Shown here: one piece after another, positions 10,951-24,864 of the stretch
Layout: every line of letters begins with the position of its first letter
How positions within the stretch are numbered: position 1 is the stretch's first letter
From: Anas platyrhynchos
Lineage: Eukaryota; Chordata; Aves; Anseriformes; Anatidae
Direction of reading: 5' to 3'
Length of the DNA stretch: 64,000 nucleotides
NCBI RefSeq assembly: GCF_047663525.1
Contig: NC_092591.1
Location: 34,443,001 to 34,507,000, forward strand
The notes under the pieces: model-generated
The model's input: the letters and a program-made list of their open reading frames with translations, nothing else
What the model was told of the DNA's origin: nothing
Database searches by the model: none
Program-made: the position numbers and the translations under genes

Positions 10951-12424
10951 CTGCAAAACAATTAGAAAAATACCTTAATTATTAGAAAAGCAATCAGACA
11001 TAATTAAATGAACCTCTCCTATAACACTGCAAAGAAAACACCTAGAATATAAGTAATCATAGGCCATTCTCATGTATTAATGCAGTGAATATGTTTTCTT
11101 CTTAAGTATTTGCAAAAAAATTCTGAGCATAACTTCTTTCTTGTGACTAGACATGATATAAAATTAGATTCTTGCTTTGTTTACTCACCTTATGTTTTTT
11201 TCTTTCTTGTTTGCTTGTTTTATTTGTTTTAGCTTTGCTTTTTGAAGGTTCAGGTTTTAAAGTTTAATTTTAATGCAAAGTCGTAAGAAATATCACAAGA
11301 TATTTTTCACACAGAAGACATTACGTAATCGCTCCTATATAGTCCAGCTACTTCTAAACTACAGTTTGCTTCTCTGCTTTCAGGCTGACTAAGCACAACA
11401 GATTACAACACAGCATTTTCCAATGTGTTCACCCAGGTACCACTGGATGCCCTCCTTCCTCAGGTAGGGACTCCAGCCCATGTGCCACATAACATTACTG
11501 CAGAACAGTACAGATACATTCTTTTTTTTTTTATAATGCCCCAGTCAAAATATCACTGCTATCAGCCAATCTGGCTGCATGATACGTAACTACAACAATT
11601 ATAACAAAATACACAACCCTTAAAAACACATAAACAAATAAATGAGGTAGAGAATGGTTCTAGAAATGAACCCAGTATGGGATTCTAGAACTCTTCCAGT
11701 TACATCAGGAGAAACGAGGCTGAAATCAGACGCTTGGGTAAGCATTCTTCCATTTCACGTGAAGGTCCAGCTCCCTGTAAAGCAGCTCTAATGTGTCAGT
11801 GCACTGACGTATAACAACATATTGACATCCAATAGCACAGGGCTCTACAGGGCAATGCCTTGAAAGCTGCACAGCCCTATCCATTTTTAGTCTTCTCCCT
11901 CCCACTCCCCATCGCAGCTGCATACAACATTATACTTGGTTACAGGAAAAACAAGACAATCCTGAAGAACATCAGAAATAAAACTCCGCATACAGAAGCA
12001 GTAGCTCAATTAAAATGAAAGGAGCAATTAAATCTTCAAAGCATCATGACTTCTGAGAAATTGCTTCCTTAGGACCTCCTTGTATACCTCTCATTTCGAT
12101 ATGCCAGTCTCTTGACAAGTATAGATTAACCATCTAAAAAGTAAGTCAATTTCCTAAATGCTATTTACAGCCCATCAGAAAATTCTCAGCCCCATAGTTT
12201 TGTATCACAAAGTATGATTTGACCAAAACTAGCACGTTTTGAAGAAATCCATCAACCTCAACAGAATTTTTGGCAGCCATGTTTCTAAAGTGGATGTGGA
12301 GAAAATGACAGGAGTTGGTGATCAGAATTTCTGAAAGCTCAAATTTTCATCCTATATACAGAGGATTAATTTTCAATCCTCAGTTTTAGTAGTGTACATA
12401 ATGAGAAGTTTAGAAAAAGCTTAT

Positions 12425-12451
12425 TCATGAACCCGCTGAAGGGGTTCATGA
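12425..12451. repeat. Perfect 10-bp stem-loop
   Basis: Arms tcatgaaccc and gggttcatga with loop gctgaag. It is intronic to the PLA2G4E-like gene if the exon at 13169 is real, otherwise upstream of it. Confidence 0.8.
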
Positions 12452-13168
12452 CAAAACTACAAACAAAAGCAACTTATTCTGTAGTACTAGCTGGTAGCGA
12501 GTTCACTGCTCTCCCAGATCTAGCAAGCAGGTAGTTTCATAATTTTACATTGAATACTGCGAAGAAGCAGATGCAGGAAAATCCCTATCTCCCCCTCAGG
12601 AATGTTGTTTCCCATTTTTATTTTATAGCTATCATTTAAACTAGCCATTACTCAGAAAAGGGAATAAATTGTTACATACTCAGCATGCACCACATTCAAG
12701 TTCCTTTCAACACCTTTTATTAGTTCAATTTCATAAAAGCTAGGGGTCAGAATTATTTTCACAGCAGTCACTGAATAATGCATTTTATCTGCCAATCCAT
12801 CTCCATAGAGCAAAAGAAGAATGATCTGAAGAAAGCCTTAGGTGTTATGAAGTATGATTAATGTCACATTGTGGTGTCACAGAGAAGTCAAGACTAAAAT
12901 CTAGCTCTCCCGGTTCCTTGCCCAGCATCTAAACCACGAGTTCATCATCTTCCTCACCTTCCCAACCCTCAAGTCATAGTAAATATTTTCCACTCTAGAG
13001 AGCACAGTCACAGAAGAAATAACTATTCTCTTAACTAACTGTTAAAAAATAACACCTCTCATAGTAACAGTCAAGTACAAGGACAGACAGTAGCTTCTGA
13101 TGAAAGACTCCATGTATTACAGCCATTGTTCATACCCTGCAGCCTAGAGGTTGTCCTCTGTACAGTAC

Positions 13169-13252
13169 CTCATCTTCAGCACTGCATGGTCTTCCATGAT
13201 TCTTCTTCTTGATTCCAATTTTCCTGTGTGGATTTACTCGGATGAATTGATC
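13169..13252 (-). CDS. PLA2G4E: Probable N-terminal exon of the PLA2G4E-like gene
   Basis: 84 bp, 28 codons, phase 0 at both ends, so it joins in frame to the exon at 10950. The acceptor is strong (gtttcctcatccccag); the donor GAG|gtactg is weaker. It encodes DQFIRVNPHRKIGIKKKNHG then RPCSAEDE. The acidic end followed by [11 protein letters not shown] resembles the spacing before the C2 domain in mammalian PLA2G4E. It could be a chance open stretch. The ATG exon further upstream was not identified. Confidence 0.5.
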
Positions 13253-14879
13253 CTGGGGATGAGGAAACAAGAGAGGCCAGTGAGGAAACCCACCAGTCAA
13301 CAACTCCTGGTTTTCAGTTTCTACTAAGATTCACCAGGGCAATAGCACAGGGGTTTGTCTTTTCTCCTCCTCAAGATGACATGTCTTCATCTGACCAGTG
13401 ATATCTATTTAGTTACTCTAATAAATCTGCCAACTACAAACTTATTTGACATTTAAGGACCAAAATAAACCAAAGACTTGCTTTTCATCAACCTCAACTA
13501 AAATAGCCAAACAGAACCTCCCACCCCACTGCTGATTTTCTCTTACCAAAGGTGAATAGGCTGATGAACCCATTAGTACCTCTACTTCATAAAATGCAAA
13601 GCTATAATGGTCCTGTCTGTATGCCTCACAGCTGGCAGGTGGTTCCTGGAACACACTATTCTCCAGACAGCTGAGGCAGGGAAGAAGAGCTGTATAGACT
13701 GACTCATAGCTCCACCTCCCACTGATTTCAAAAGCACAAATTATGTACTTGTTCTTTGCCACATAAAGATTTCTTTTACCGCTGCAGTGATTTAGGGGAA
13801 AGGAAGACACAGGCCAAACACTTCGCCTTTGGCTAATACCAAAATAAAATAGCTCTTAATCTCTGTAAGGTTTGATAACCACACACAGAAAGATATGCTG
13901 GTCTAGTTGCAACCCTCACAAACTAGAGAAGACCTAAGAGAATATTGCATCTACTGTCATCTGTTGAGAAGTTCTCTAATCCTAAAACCCATATCTGTGC
14001 TTTGGCAGCATCAAGTGAATCAATCTGAACTTCTGAACAGCAGCACCCCACCTCTACCTTGGCCAGCCTTGTCACAGCAGGGGTTTTGCTAATATCTCTA
14101 CAAATCACAGCTACAAAATGAATTCTCATTTGATTCTTGTATGCAGTGGCAAATAAAGAAAACAGTTTAGAGCCTTTTCTCCTCTTACTTCCGTAATGTA
14201 AGGAATGTTATTTGGTGAGCAGAACCAGAAGGAACTTTTGCCATTGAAATGTATTTTTTAGTGAACATAATACTTTCAATTAACTTACGTTAGAAAGACA
14301 TATAAGCTTGAACACAAATAACTACATGGCATTTTTTCAAAATATTTAAACATTAAAGTTTAAATTGTCAAGTCTGATTTCCTTTTCATACTAGAATAGT
14401 TTGACATTATTTTACTACAGCACTTAATTCATAGTAACAAGAGTACCTAGCACTATGACTAAAATATGACAGAAGCCACCTATTGCATTAAGCATTTTTA
14501 AAATCACTAAATTACTATTAGTAAATAATAACAAACTGCAATTGAAATAAATGTTTGTTTGCTTTTGTTTTTTTGACATTCCCAAGTTTCCTAAATCAGA
14601 TAGGAAAGCACTTTTTGATGCAGCAGGACTTAAAGAAATTTAAAAAAAGAAATCTGACTTGCAACCATTTCTAATGAAAGTGTCTTATTCTAACTGTCCT
14701 GTAAAGGACAGCTGCCTTAGACAAAGACTCAAACAATAATAACGATTAGTCTTCTTTTTCATAGAATCAGGCAGTGAACAAAAAAAATTTCTGCCTGAGG
14801 GTGTGCTATCATTTATGCAAATAAGTGTGATGAGTTCTCACCCAGTTTTTTTTTTTTGTTTGGTTCCTGGAGTTTTATG

Positions 14880-14930
14880 TTTTTTGTTGTTGTTGTTGTT
14901 GTTTGTTTTGTTTTGTTTTTGTGGCACAAT
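14880..14930 (+). repeat. (GTT)n / (TTTTG)n simple repeat
   Basis: ttttttgttgttgttgttgt followed by TTTTG units, between the probable PLA2G4E-like exon and the PLA2G4F-like gene. Confidence 0.85.
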
Positions 14931-17900
14931 CTTTTTACAACAGAGAACTATTTCATTTTGATTATATAATAATGCTTTTGAAGCAACGCTCATCAATTTA
15001 AAGGAAAAGATTCAGCTAATGCTGTTACAAGAGGTTGAACACAACAGCCAATGCAAAACACTCTGAAGTCATTTTATGGCTCATTTTGATGACAGTGGGT
15101 TCTCTCCAGTTCTTCAAGATCAAGAGTCACCCATCCAATTAATATCTCCTATCCTTTCTGCAATCTCCATATTTATGCCTTGTGTGGACTTGATAAATTA
15201 AATTAAGCAATATCAACTATTCCAGCAACTATGGGCAGACGTAGCCCAGCAATGGTACAAAGTTTCTTGAGGAGCACTGTGTATCATGAACAGTAGTGCA
15301 GGTGAGTCAGAAGGCACACGAGAAAAAAACAAGATAATGTTTCACCAGTACCATTATAACAACAGAAGTCTTCAGCAGTACTAGTTGCTTGGCAATACGA
15401 GGACTGAAGTCGCACATGTACCTAAACTGGGTCACATACTTCCAGCACAAGTGCCTGGGGTGGCAGAGGAGCAGACTATTTGCAGTAGGGTCAGCAGAGG
15501 ATCAACAGCCTCTAGGGAGGCAGCTGTGAGAGCTGGCTACTCCCAGTTGCCACCAGGATCCCAGATGAATTTTGACACAGGCTCAGAATTACTTTCCTCG
15601 TATAGAAGTCTGAGGCTGATAATCAGTGTTATTTCCAAATTTTTACATGGTTTCTACATCTAGTATGAGGCAAAGGGGAAAAACAAGCCTTGGAAGACTG
15701 CTACTTTCTGACAGGAAGGTGCTATTTATTACAAGCTAAAGAGACCTCTTTGTCTGAGATCTGTTCTGCTAAAGCACATGCAGAGTACCACAGGGTACAA
15801 CTTTATTTCTGAGCATACTAATGTTTTTGTTCTTTATAAGCTCCAAAGCAAAAGTGGCTGGGCAATTACTCTAAAAATCAGACTTCATTTACCTGACACA
15901 AATAGGACAGCCCCAAACTGAATCAGTCATAATCCCCTGTTGACCTCAATTATGACAAAATCCCAAGTGACGGTGATTGAAATCAACAAGAAATTAAGTC
16001 TTTAAACAGATGCTCTGAAAATTGTATGTTTGTGTTTGGGAAAGATGAGGAACAAGAGACATCAAACAGCATTTCTTGCTTTGATATATACAGAAAATAC
16101 CATAAGAAACATCTTTGCTGTGTAACAATCTAATAAGAGACTTGTTAGACTTAACAGTGTCTGTTGCACTTAAATAGCACAATTGTGCTAATATCCTTTT
16201 AGAATGAAGGTTTTGTTCTAACACATGAATCAGTAGGAAAGAAGACGTACATTGCTTATTTGGGCCTTATTTGCAAATTTGTTGGTTCATTTTCCTCAGA
16301 ATATTTCGTAAGTACTTCAGCACAATTAGAATTGAACTGAAACAACTGGCAATGCTAACAGATGCACAGGTTGCCTTGTATTGTTGCTGAGGAGACAGTT
16401 CCCAAGGACTGAGCTGCTCAGGAGCGCCTTCCTCACAAAAAAATTCCTAGAGTCACCGCATTCACTCTTCAGGGAATGCTATCTCACAGCACCCAAGATT
16501 TTCCGTTCAGACACACAGCTGAGATCAAAAGATAGCATCTATTTATCTCTAATGCATAGAAAACAGGATGAACCCATGCTAGGGGCTCTCAAGTGAAATC
16601 CACACAACCAGTCAAGCATGCAATTGGGCATGTGGACTAACAGCCTCAGGGCCAAGGGATTTATCACACTAAGACAAGAGAAGAAAAGATCCCAAGACAT
16701 CTTCAGTGCATGTTCTAATTTGACACTCACTTTTATTACTTGATTACAGTATGTATTGAGTATGAATTTCTAATTGCAGCTGAGTCACCATCACAAGTTA
16801 AAGGAAATAAACAGGCTAAAATGTTCTCTGGTAGTGCAGAGAAAAGCTGAACTGCTCCTTGGAAATGTTTGACTCTCTTCAGTGACGATGATAATCATCC
16901 TACCACCACTCTGACACATTAGTTAGTTACCTATAGCTAGAAGCTTGCTTTCCTCACCCTACCTCCACCCCGCCACCTGTTTCTGTTGTTGTTGCTTTTG
17001 TTGTTTTGTTTTTGTTGGTTTGTTTTTTGTTTTTAATTTTGGAAAACATCTGTACGTGGGCAGCTAGTAGACATGTAGCAACCATGAAGAATTAAAATAC
17101 ACCTAGCAATGACCTATTCAATTATTTTATTTGAACACTTTTTTATGCAAGGATTTGATTTAAGACCAGTTGCAATCTTCCGTCGTCTGACCCCACTAGC
17201 AAGATTATGAGATTAGCAGCCATATTCAGGCAGGCTTAACACTTGAACTCCACTATGCATATAAAGCAAGTGTCATAACTTCTCAAGCAGAAAGAATTAG
17301 GACTTACAAGATGTAACGCTGCTATAGATAAATCCCAGAAGAAAAAAAAAAAAAAAGAAAAAGATAAAAGCTTACAGCAAAGTATAGTCTAGGTTCTATG
17401 GGTTTGTTGCTCTCGTCTGACTAACAAATTATACTGTGAAGTGACACATTGACATAATTATAATAAACTGTGGACCCCAGCCAGCAGCTAAGCACCTACA
17501 CAGCCACCTACTCACCCTTCCTCCCCCATCCAGTGGGACAGGTGAGAGAATGTGAAGAGCAAATGTAAACACATTCAGAGCTTGAAATAAAATAAGTATA
17601 ATAAGTGTAAAAAAGAGGAAAATAAATAAATAATGCAAAAGCACTCACTAATTCCTATAAGCAGATTGATGCCCCATCAGTCTCAGAGCAACAGCTACCT
17701 TGGTAGACAACCCCACTGCCTTCTTCATCTACCTAAGTTTTTATTGCCCACCATGACACTGTATAGTATGGAATACTCCTTCAGCCAGTTTGGGCTAGCA
17801 GTATAGGCTGTGATCACTCACGAACTCTTGTATACTCCTAGCCTGGTCACTGGGAACAAGCAGAATGACAGAAGAAAAAAAAAAACACACACACTAAAAC

Positions 17901-20900
17901 ATGCAAGCACTGTTCAGCAACAGCCCAAACACTGGTGTATTATCCACACTGTTTTAGTCACATATCCAAAACACAGCTTTTCTTCATAACAGCGTGTATG
18001 GTGCTAGCTCCACTACTGCCAGACACAGTACATAAATACAGACATTTGCTTAAATTGGGAAGACAGGAACTTCACCTGTTTTCAGGAAACAGCTGTTTGC
18101 CAACGTTAACATGGTAGTCCCTACAAGTTGTGTCATACTCTATCAACAGAATGAAAAATGAGCAGTAATTGTTCTCAGCATTAAATAGCATCCAGGCCTT
18201 CTTCACTCTAAACCACAGAAAAACCTCAATAATGAAGAACATCTTTACTTGACACACTTAGTTTGGTTACCCGTTTGACTTGAGATGTTCTTGAGCACTG
18301 AACACCTAACTTCTCCAGGAGATAACAATTAGAGCAATTCAGATAAGGGCCCCACAAAATGTCTAATGAAAAGACAGCTGTTCTGGAGCAATAATCATCC
18401 ATAAAATTCAGTCCTGATATCCAACACTAGACTTTTTATATAATGTATAGCAAAATACAGTTTTCAATTGGAGAAGTTTTTATTCACTTCTGAAATGAAA
18501 TTATATATTACGCACACACACAAATTCTTTTGTTATAATGTTAGACTGAAGTAAATACATCAGACAGGAAAGACTCAAGTTTTCTGAGCACTGACTTCAG
18601 TTTATTATGTCTCTTCCAAGCAAAAGCCATGCAAAAGGCCTACAGAATCTGATCTGTTATTGTAGATAATGCAGTTACTTATAAGTATTTTGTCCGAACC
18701 ATCCTTAGAGTAAGTCACATTCATATAATTATACAGGGAGCAGCAGCTAATGAGAGTTATCATTTCTTCCACCCCCTTCTTCCCATACAGAGCTCTGCTC
18801 CACTCCTACAAAAGAAAAACTGTCCTATTAGCAAAATTTTAGACTTCTAAGTGGTACATAGCTGGCATCAGTTTTGGCAGCACCTCTGCTTGTGACAGTT
18901 AGACAGCGGCTCAGAATAACTCTCCACTATGCAACCGTTTTCTGAGAAGAATAACTTCAAAAACTGTGCTTATGGAATGATACAAGATGATACTCTCTCT
19001 TCTTTCCTTCCTCTTTTTCAGGAGAAGTGGATGACAGGTACTGATGAAACACACAGCATCTGCAAGGTATAGTTTGTCTTCTGACAGTATAGTTGCCAGT
19101 CGGTCAGCAGCACAATACACAGAATTGGTCTGTACCTACCTTCATTGTGCAAGGGAATAAAAAGATTCTCCATCATAGACCTTTATCCCATCCTAACAGG
19201 GTTCCTTAGAGAAAAAGAGAGGCTTTGGTTTGTTATAGCAATTTAGCTTTTACCACAGTTGACTAGGTGCCACAAAAGAAGGAAGGACTTAAGGAAAATT
19301 TACGTAAACTGAAGTAGTCCTGCAACTCTCCCTTGGGGGAATAGGAGAGAAGCAAAAGTCATAAAGAGTTTCCAAAATGCTGGAGTTCTTCCCATGATTC
19401 CACTAAGCAATAATTAGTTTTTAGTGTATTCTTTATTTCCTAAGGGATCATAACAGATCATGACATTTTGCACTTTCTATTTAATTTATAGAGTGGTGCA
19501 TTAGACTAAAGAGTGGACCTGATTTCAAAAGCTCCCATCTTCTTCATTTGTTAAGGGATTATCATACTTCAGCCTCAGTTCACCCAAAATTTGCCTAATG
19601 AAGTCCGTGTGAAAGAGCCCCCCGTACCAATAATAATAATAATCAGTTATGCAAACATCCTCTCATCCATCCCTAAACAATTTAAGCTTTACGGAACTGA
19701 AGAACACAAAAAAAAATAAAAAATGGTTGCATCACATGCTCTGGACAAACAGAACTGTCAGACCTCCAAACAAAAAGCAGTGTCTCAGGGATGGTGTCGA
19801 GAGATCAGGTGCTGTTACAGCTTCTGTAATCTCCTATGAAAGAGTGCCACCTAAGGGCTGATTGTAGGGAGAGAAAGCACACAACACCAGGAACAGATAC
19901 AAAAGTCCTCAGAAATCCCACTGAATTAGGTGTATCATCAACCAAGTAGTTTCATGATTATTAGTCAGAAATTAATAACAAATAATAACAAATAAAGCCA
20001 ATAAATAATATTTTCCTACTGTTCCACCTTATAGTTAATTGGTTAAGGTATCTTAACAGTGGATTCACCAGTTCTTCAGAAGACTGTGAAAGCATACTGC
20101 AGTGCTTTCCTAGGGGGTTATTGTGAGGAAGGGAGTCAATAATAAAAATCTCAATTCTTTATTCAACTATCTATTTCCACAGGACTTCTAAGGATTTGTC
20201 TTTAATAAATAAGACCAATTCAGTTCAGATCAGTCACAGGTTAAAAAATGTTCAAGGAGAATATGCATGCACAGAGAACACGATCACGTAAGACCTGATG
20301 TTTTAAAAAAGAATCAGGAAAAAGAATTAGCATTTCTTAGGAAGTTTTTTCAACTTAATCCTATTCTTATTCTTAAGTGAAAAAGGGTCCACATAATAAG
20401 GCCTCATAATATTATCATAACACATCTTGTGGATTTTCCATTGTCCTCTAAATCAAGGTTAATTGTATAAAGGGGCAAAAATCAGATATAGATATTAAAG
20501 ACAGATAAGCATACAGTTATTGACATCAGAAAGTACAATAAGCATATATAGTTCTGTGCCACTCATAGCAGAGGAGGATCCGTAGCTACTTTTGAATTCC
20601 TACACTGCTTATGGGTATTTGCAGATATTTTCAAGCATGTTGTTAGTAATTAATTCTTAAGACATAGACCCTGAACATAGAGGTTGAATTTTCTCCTGAA
20701 GAAGAAACTTGTCAGAGATATGTATTAAAAACCCTATAAAGAGTGAAAATAGCAAGAATTATGAATTATCTTCCCAGTTTTTGGATAAAGTTTATATATA
20801 GACAGATTCAGCAAAGAGAGAAAAAAAATGAATTAGCTGCCAATTCTCCAATAGCTAGTGTAGTAAAATACAAGATGTAGATATTCCACAAGAGTTCTAA

Positions 20901-23900
20901 TTTGGAGTTGTATTTATGAGAACCTGAGCATCCATATGAGCGGACATACATCCTTATGTGCTAATATGAATATAATAGATAATGATCAGTAGAAGTGTTT
21001 GCTTACTTTGACATTTACTTTCATTTTCCTCATTCACATTGCAAAACACATTGCTTGAAATAGTTTCCACTAATAACATTAAAATTCTCAAGTGTTCCTC
21101 TAGTGTGCATACACCAACATAAAAAACATTTTCAATAAAAATTGTCAAAAGATCATTAAAGGATACAGGTAAGCCCTGTTTAGCTCTCCAGCATGACTCT
21201 TTGGAGTAGCGTATCAAATGCTCGTGTGCTTCCAGACATTACCCAGATCTTTCTCGGACCAGGTGGCTTTCTCTGACATAGTCCCAAAGTAGATTCAGTG
21301 TTAGTGAAGTGTTACTGTCAGTGTTAGATAGTGTTACTTCTGAAAGGTAAATGTCACTTAGCCAAATGTTTTCCATGTCTTCTCTCTGTTTACATGTTAA
21401 ATATCCTGTATGATCTATCTTATTTCCACTGGTTCTTGGTCTGAAAAGTGGCTGAAAGTCATGAAGGAAGGACAACAATACGAGGACAACTTCAGTGGCA
21501 AGAGCTGTGAAATGAGTAAGTCTCAGGAAAAAGGAGACCAAAGAGAAAAAGAACAAAAAGCAATTCACTTCAAGCAGACTGCTCACAACTGAAATCCTTT
21601 GTAACTAAGAAAACAGTTTGTTTTCCTAAGGGTTTTTCTGACATAATATGGCTCTTGGCAACTGACCAGCTCTCAGCTGAGTTTTAGCAGTGCTCAAGTT
21701 ACCCACCTCAAACATTTCTTTCATTTTTGCCACTGTGAAAATATCCATCATTCACCTTGTTACCAAGGCCTGCAGAAAGTTGGATATCTGGTACTTTTCT
21801 GCAGCCTCTCTCCACAGCAACTCTTACAAGCTGCTAAGAACTTCATTCATGCTTTTATCTCACATCTTGGAATCTGTGACTTCTCCATTTTCTATTCTGC
21901 CATATGAAATTTAGTTCCATTCAGAAACAAGAGCATATCTGCAAATCATAACCCCCTTTTTTTTTTTGTCCTGTCATCATCCTTTGATGCACTTCCATGT
22001 GCTTTTGCCTCATCACTTACAGCACTAGAAACGTGTTTGCAGTTTTTGTCCAGTTTTAATTCTCTTCTGACACTTGAACATGACACAATTCTTCAGACTC
22101 ATCTTGATAAAAAAAATTATACAGTTGGCTTAACTTCTTGAGCCCTAAGAGCTGTCCATAAAATGTCCACAAAATTATATCATTGTTCTAGTCCCACACA
22201 AATTACCATGATTGCCACTACTGTTTACTGTTTCTGAAGAAGAAAATGACTCAGAATGAGCGAATGAACTGCCTCACCATATAAAAGAGCTTTCAGAAGG
22301 TAGAAGAGTTGGCTATGAAGGGATCTTAAATATAATGAAGTAAAAAAATAAGAATTCATGGTTAGAGACTGAAAGTGTGCATTCTATCAGGATAAAAAAA
22401 AAATACAGGAAGAAAAATAATCTCAAAGAAATTTTCAGTGAGTAATTTGTATTTAGAAAACTTGTCTTTGAGGCAGACTGAGAAGCTAATCAAGGATAAT
22501 CTTATCTTAATCCGGTAACAGTTCAACCAGAATACTTTTTCTTGATTTTTTTTTTAATTGCTATTTCTTCTTGACATGTTGCTTTAAAGCCACTACTGTG
22601 GCATTTTAAATGAACCTATGGCGTGATATTTTCCTTAAAGCATTACATACTTCTCTATGCAAATTTCAGTAATGAATCCACAGTAAAAACCAAGGTGAAA
22701 TTCATAGATAAAGCATGCTTAAACCTGCTGTGCTTCACAATAAGGTAATGAACACAGCTGTCTAGATGTCATTTTATAGAACTCCTCATTACAAAACACA
22801 GGCTAACTTCTGCAGACAAAGCATTCAAGAAGCACTTGTAAAATACAGCCTCAGCTACTCTGAAGCTATTCTCCAGCCAAGCTTCCCATTTCCAAATCTG
22901 CTTATCAACTTCCCTAATTTCCTGGCAGCAACAAAATTACCTGGTGAGTTGGGAAATAATTTTAACAGGAGGGGGATCTCCATTGCTATATAGCTTCAGC
23001 TTGTGTCCAAATGGTGGAATGCTAAAGGAAAACGATTTCCACAGCTTACATTTAAAATATGTTTACTAACCCTGACAATGACAATGGCACAGTAGTACAA
23101 CTGCTGCATTGGAGTTTAGGTTTAGATACAGTCAGCCCCTTTACAATAGGATCACATAAAAACACTGGAAATTGAAAGAAATATATTGCTAAGGTGCAGG
23201 TATCCGATCTATATCACTCTATTCCATGGGGGTTACGTAATGATATTTGTTGTTTGTTGTGAAGCTGAAGGCTGCATGTAAAAATTTTATTACTTACTAA
23301 TGATATTGCAGGACTTTAAACAGAGAGAGAGACAGGGATCTGAATATTAATCCATCATTTTCTGAAGAGCTTTCATTCTCCTCCGAGTTATCACACCTGG
23401 TTAGTCAAGCTTTGCAGCTCTACGTGCTTACCCTCAAGGTAAACTCAGCCTGGTATTTACGTGAACACCCATGGATGAAACCACACGAGGCAACCACGTG
23501 GGTATGAATTCGTCTCCATAGAGTTCTCAGCACGATTTCTGATTTGTAGGACATTACACAACTCTTAGCAGAGCTGAGCTGACTTGAATGCCATGGTCAG
23601 CAACCCAATAACCAGTTCACCAAGAAAACAAACAAAAAAATTATCAGCACACACCAACAGCACTGCTGAGCTTGACTGCAATCGTGGGTAAATGTGCAAC
23701 AGTCAAAACCACAGGCGTGACTACACACACAAGAACCTACAGCAGGGAAGACCACGTAAACTACCAAGAAATTTAGCTTCCAGAAAAATACACTTATCTC
23801 CAACTGTTGTTCTCTGGCAAAGAGATTTTAAATGAATGCGCATGTTTTTGTCTTTCACTGTAAATCTGCAGCTACTGCTGTCTCAGGGGTGCATGTACAA

Positions 23901-24832
23901 ATCTACAAAGTTTACACTTAAGCAACAGAAGGTTTCCCTGCTCTCTCCTCTGTTGCTAACCCTGATTCTAACTGATGTATTTGGCCCTGAAGTTTAAAGA
24001 TCCTTCTGTCAGAGACAGCTCATCTCAGAGAGGTTTGCTGAGACATTTGCAGGAAATAACATAGTAATAATATCATTGAACGGCACGTCCAGTAAATATA
24101 GCAGCCTGCTATGGCAACAGTTTAATGAAGTTACTGTTCCTGTACTTCAAGGTCTTGGGTTATAACACAGTAAGATTATAAATTTAACCAATGCTGCTGT
24201 GTGGAAGAGCAGTGGAGAGACATTGCAGCGTCATGTAAAAGAGCACTGTCTCTTTAATGTGTTTAAAAAAATACATGATTATGAAAGAGCATGTATATAT
24301 CTGCATGTCAGCACAGAAGCACAGACTGTATAATCCAATCACTCTGAGGATGAAATTTCAGGACACAAAGAAAACACCCCAGGAGGAGTGCAGAGCAGCC
24401 AGCAGTGTGGGGCTGAGGTTTCCTTGACAGCCTGAGCCAGGCAACTGCAGCAGTAGCTCAGTGCTGACACAACTTATGACATATACCAAGGACAAGGCCA
24501 GAAGGTACCCACCCTGAAGCACTTCAACAGATACCTCCCCCTTGTATGTCAGCAGCCTAACCATTCTCAACTTAGAACTCCATTTCCTCTCTGCTGTTGT
24601 TTCAGAAGTCACTTTTTCTCTGCTTTCAGTTCTGCATGCTCACAGCTAACTAGCCCCATGCAGTGTTACCCTGACACAATCACACAGCCATGGGACCTGC
24701 CATGCCACCTGGCACACAATTTGGTGAGGCATGGGGCTGCATGGAGTGTAGTGTAGCTGTGCTTTTGGGGACCGTTCCTCATTTGTAAATTATGGATAAG
24801 AGTATCTCACTGGCAAGCAGTAGTACTAAGAG

Positions 24833-24863
<31 letters not shown>
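24833..24863 (+). repeat. Poly(A) run of 31 bases
   Basis: An uninterrupted A tract, the longest homopolymer in the window, in the intergenic interval. No coding or transposon sequence was recognised just before it. Confidence 0.95.

Positions 24864-24864
<1 letters not shown>

Noticed and set aside
13442..13810. 122-codon minus-strand open frame upstream of the probable N-terminal exon
   Set aside because: A tempting start exon for the PLA2G4E-like gene, but no clear donor in the right phase and no resemblance to known N-termini.
14758..14776. Short CR1-like motif (ttcatagaatcaggcag)
   Set aside because: Only about a dozen bases resemble the CR1 3' end; too short to call.
15385..15663. 92-codon plus-strand open frame in slightly GC-richer DNA
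   Set aside because: No domain or splice context recognised; could at most be part of a regulatory region.
24105..24150. X-box-like (gctatggcaac) and nuclear-receptor-like (tcaaggtc) motifs suggesting an enhancer
   Set aside because: Short motifs are expected by chance in an interval this long; no conservation data available.
24358..24863. Possible processed pseudogene ending in the 31-base poly(A) run
   Set aside because: No similarity to a known coding sequence upstream of the tract and no target-site duplication seen.
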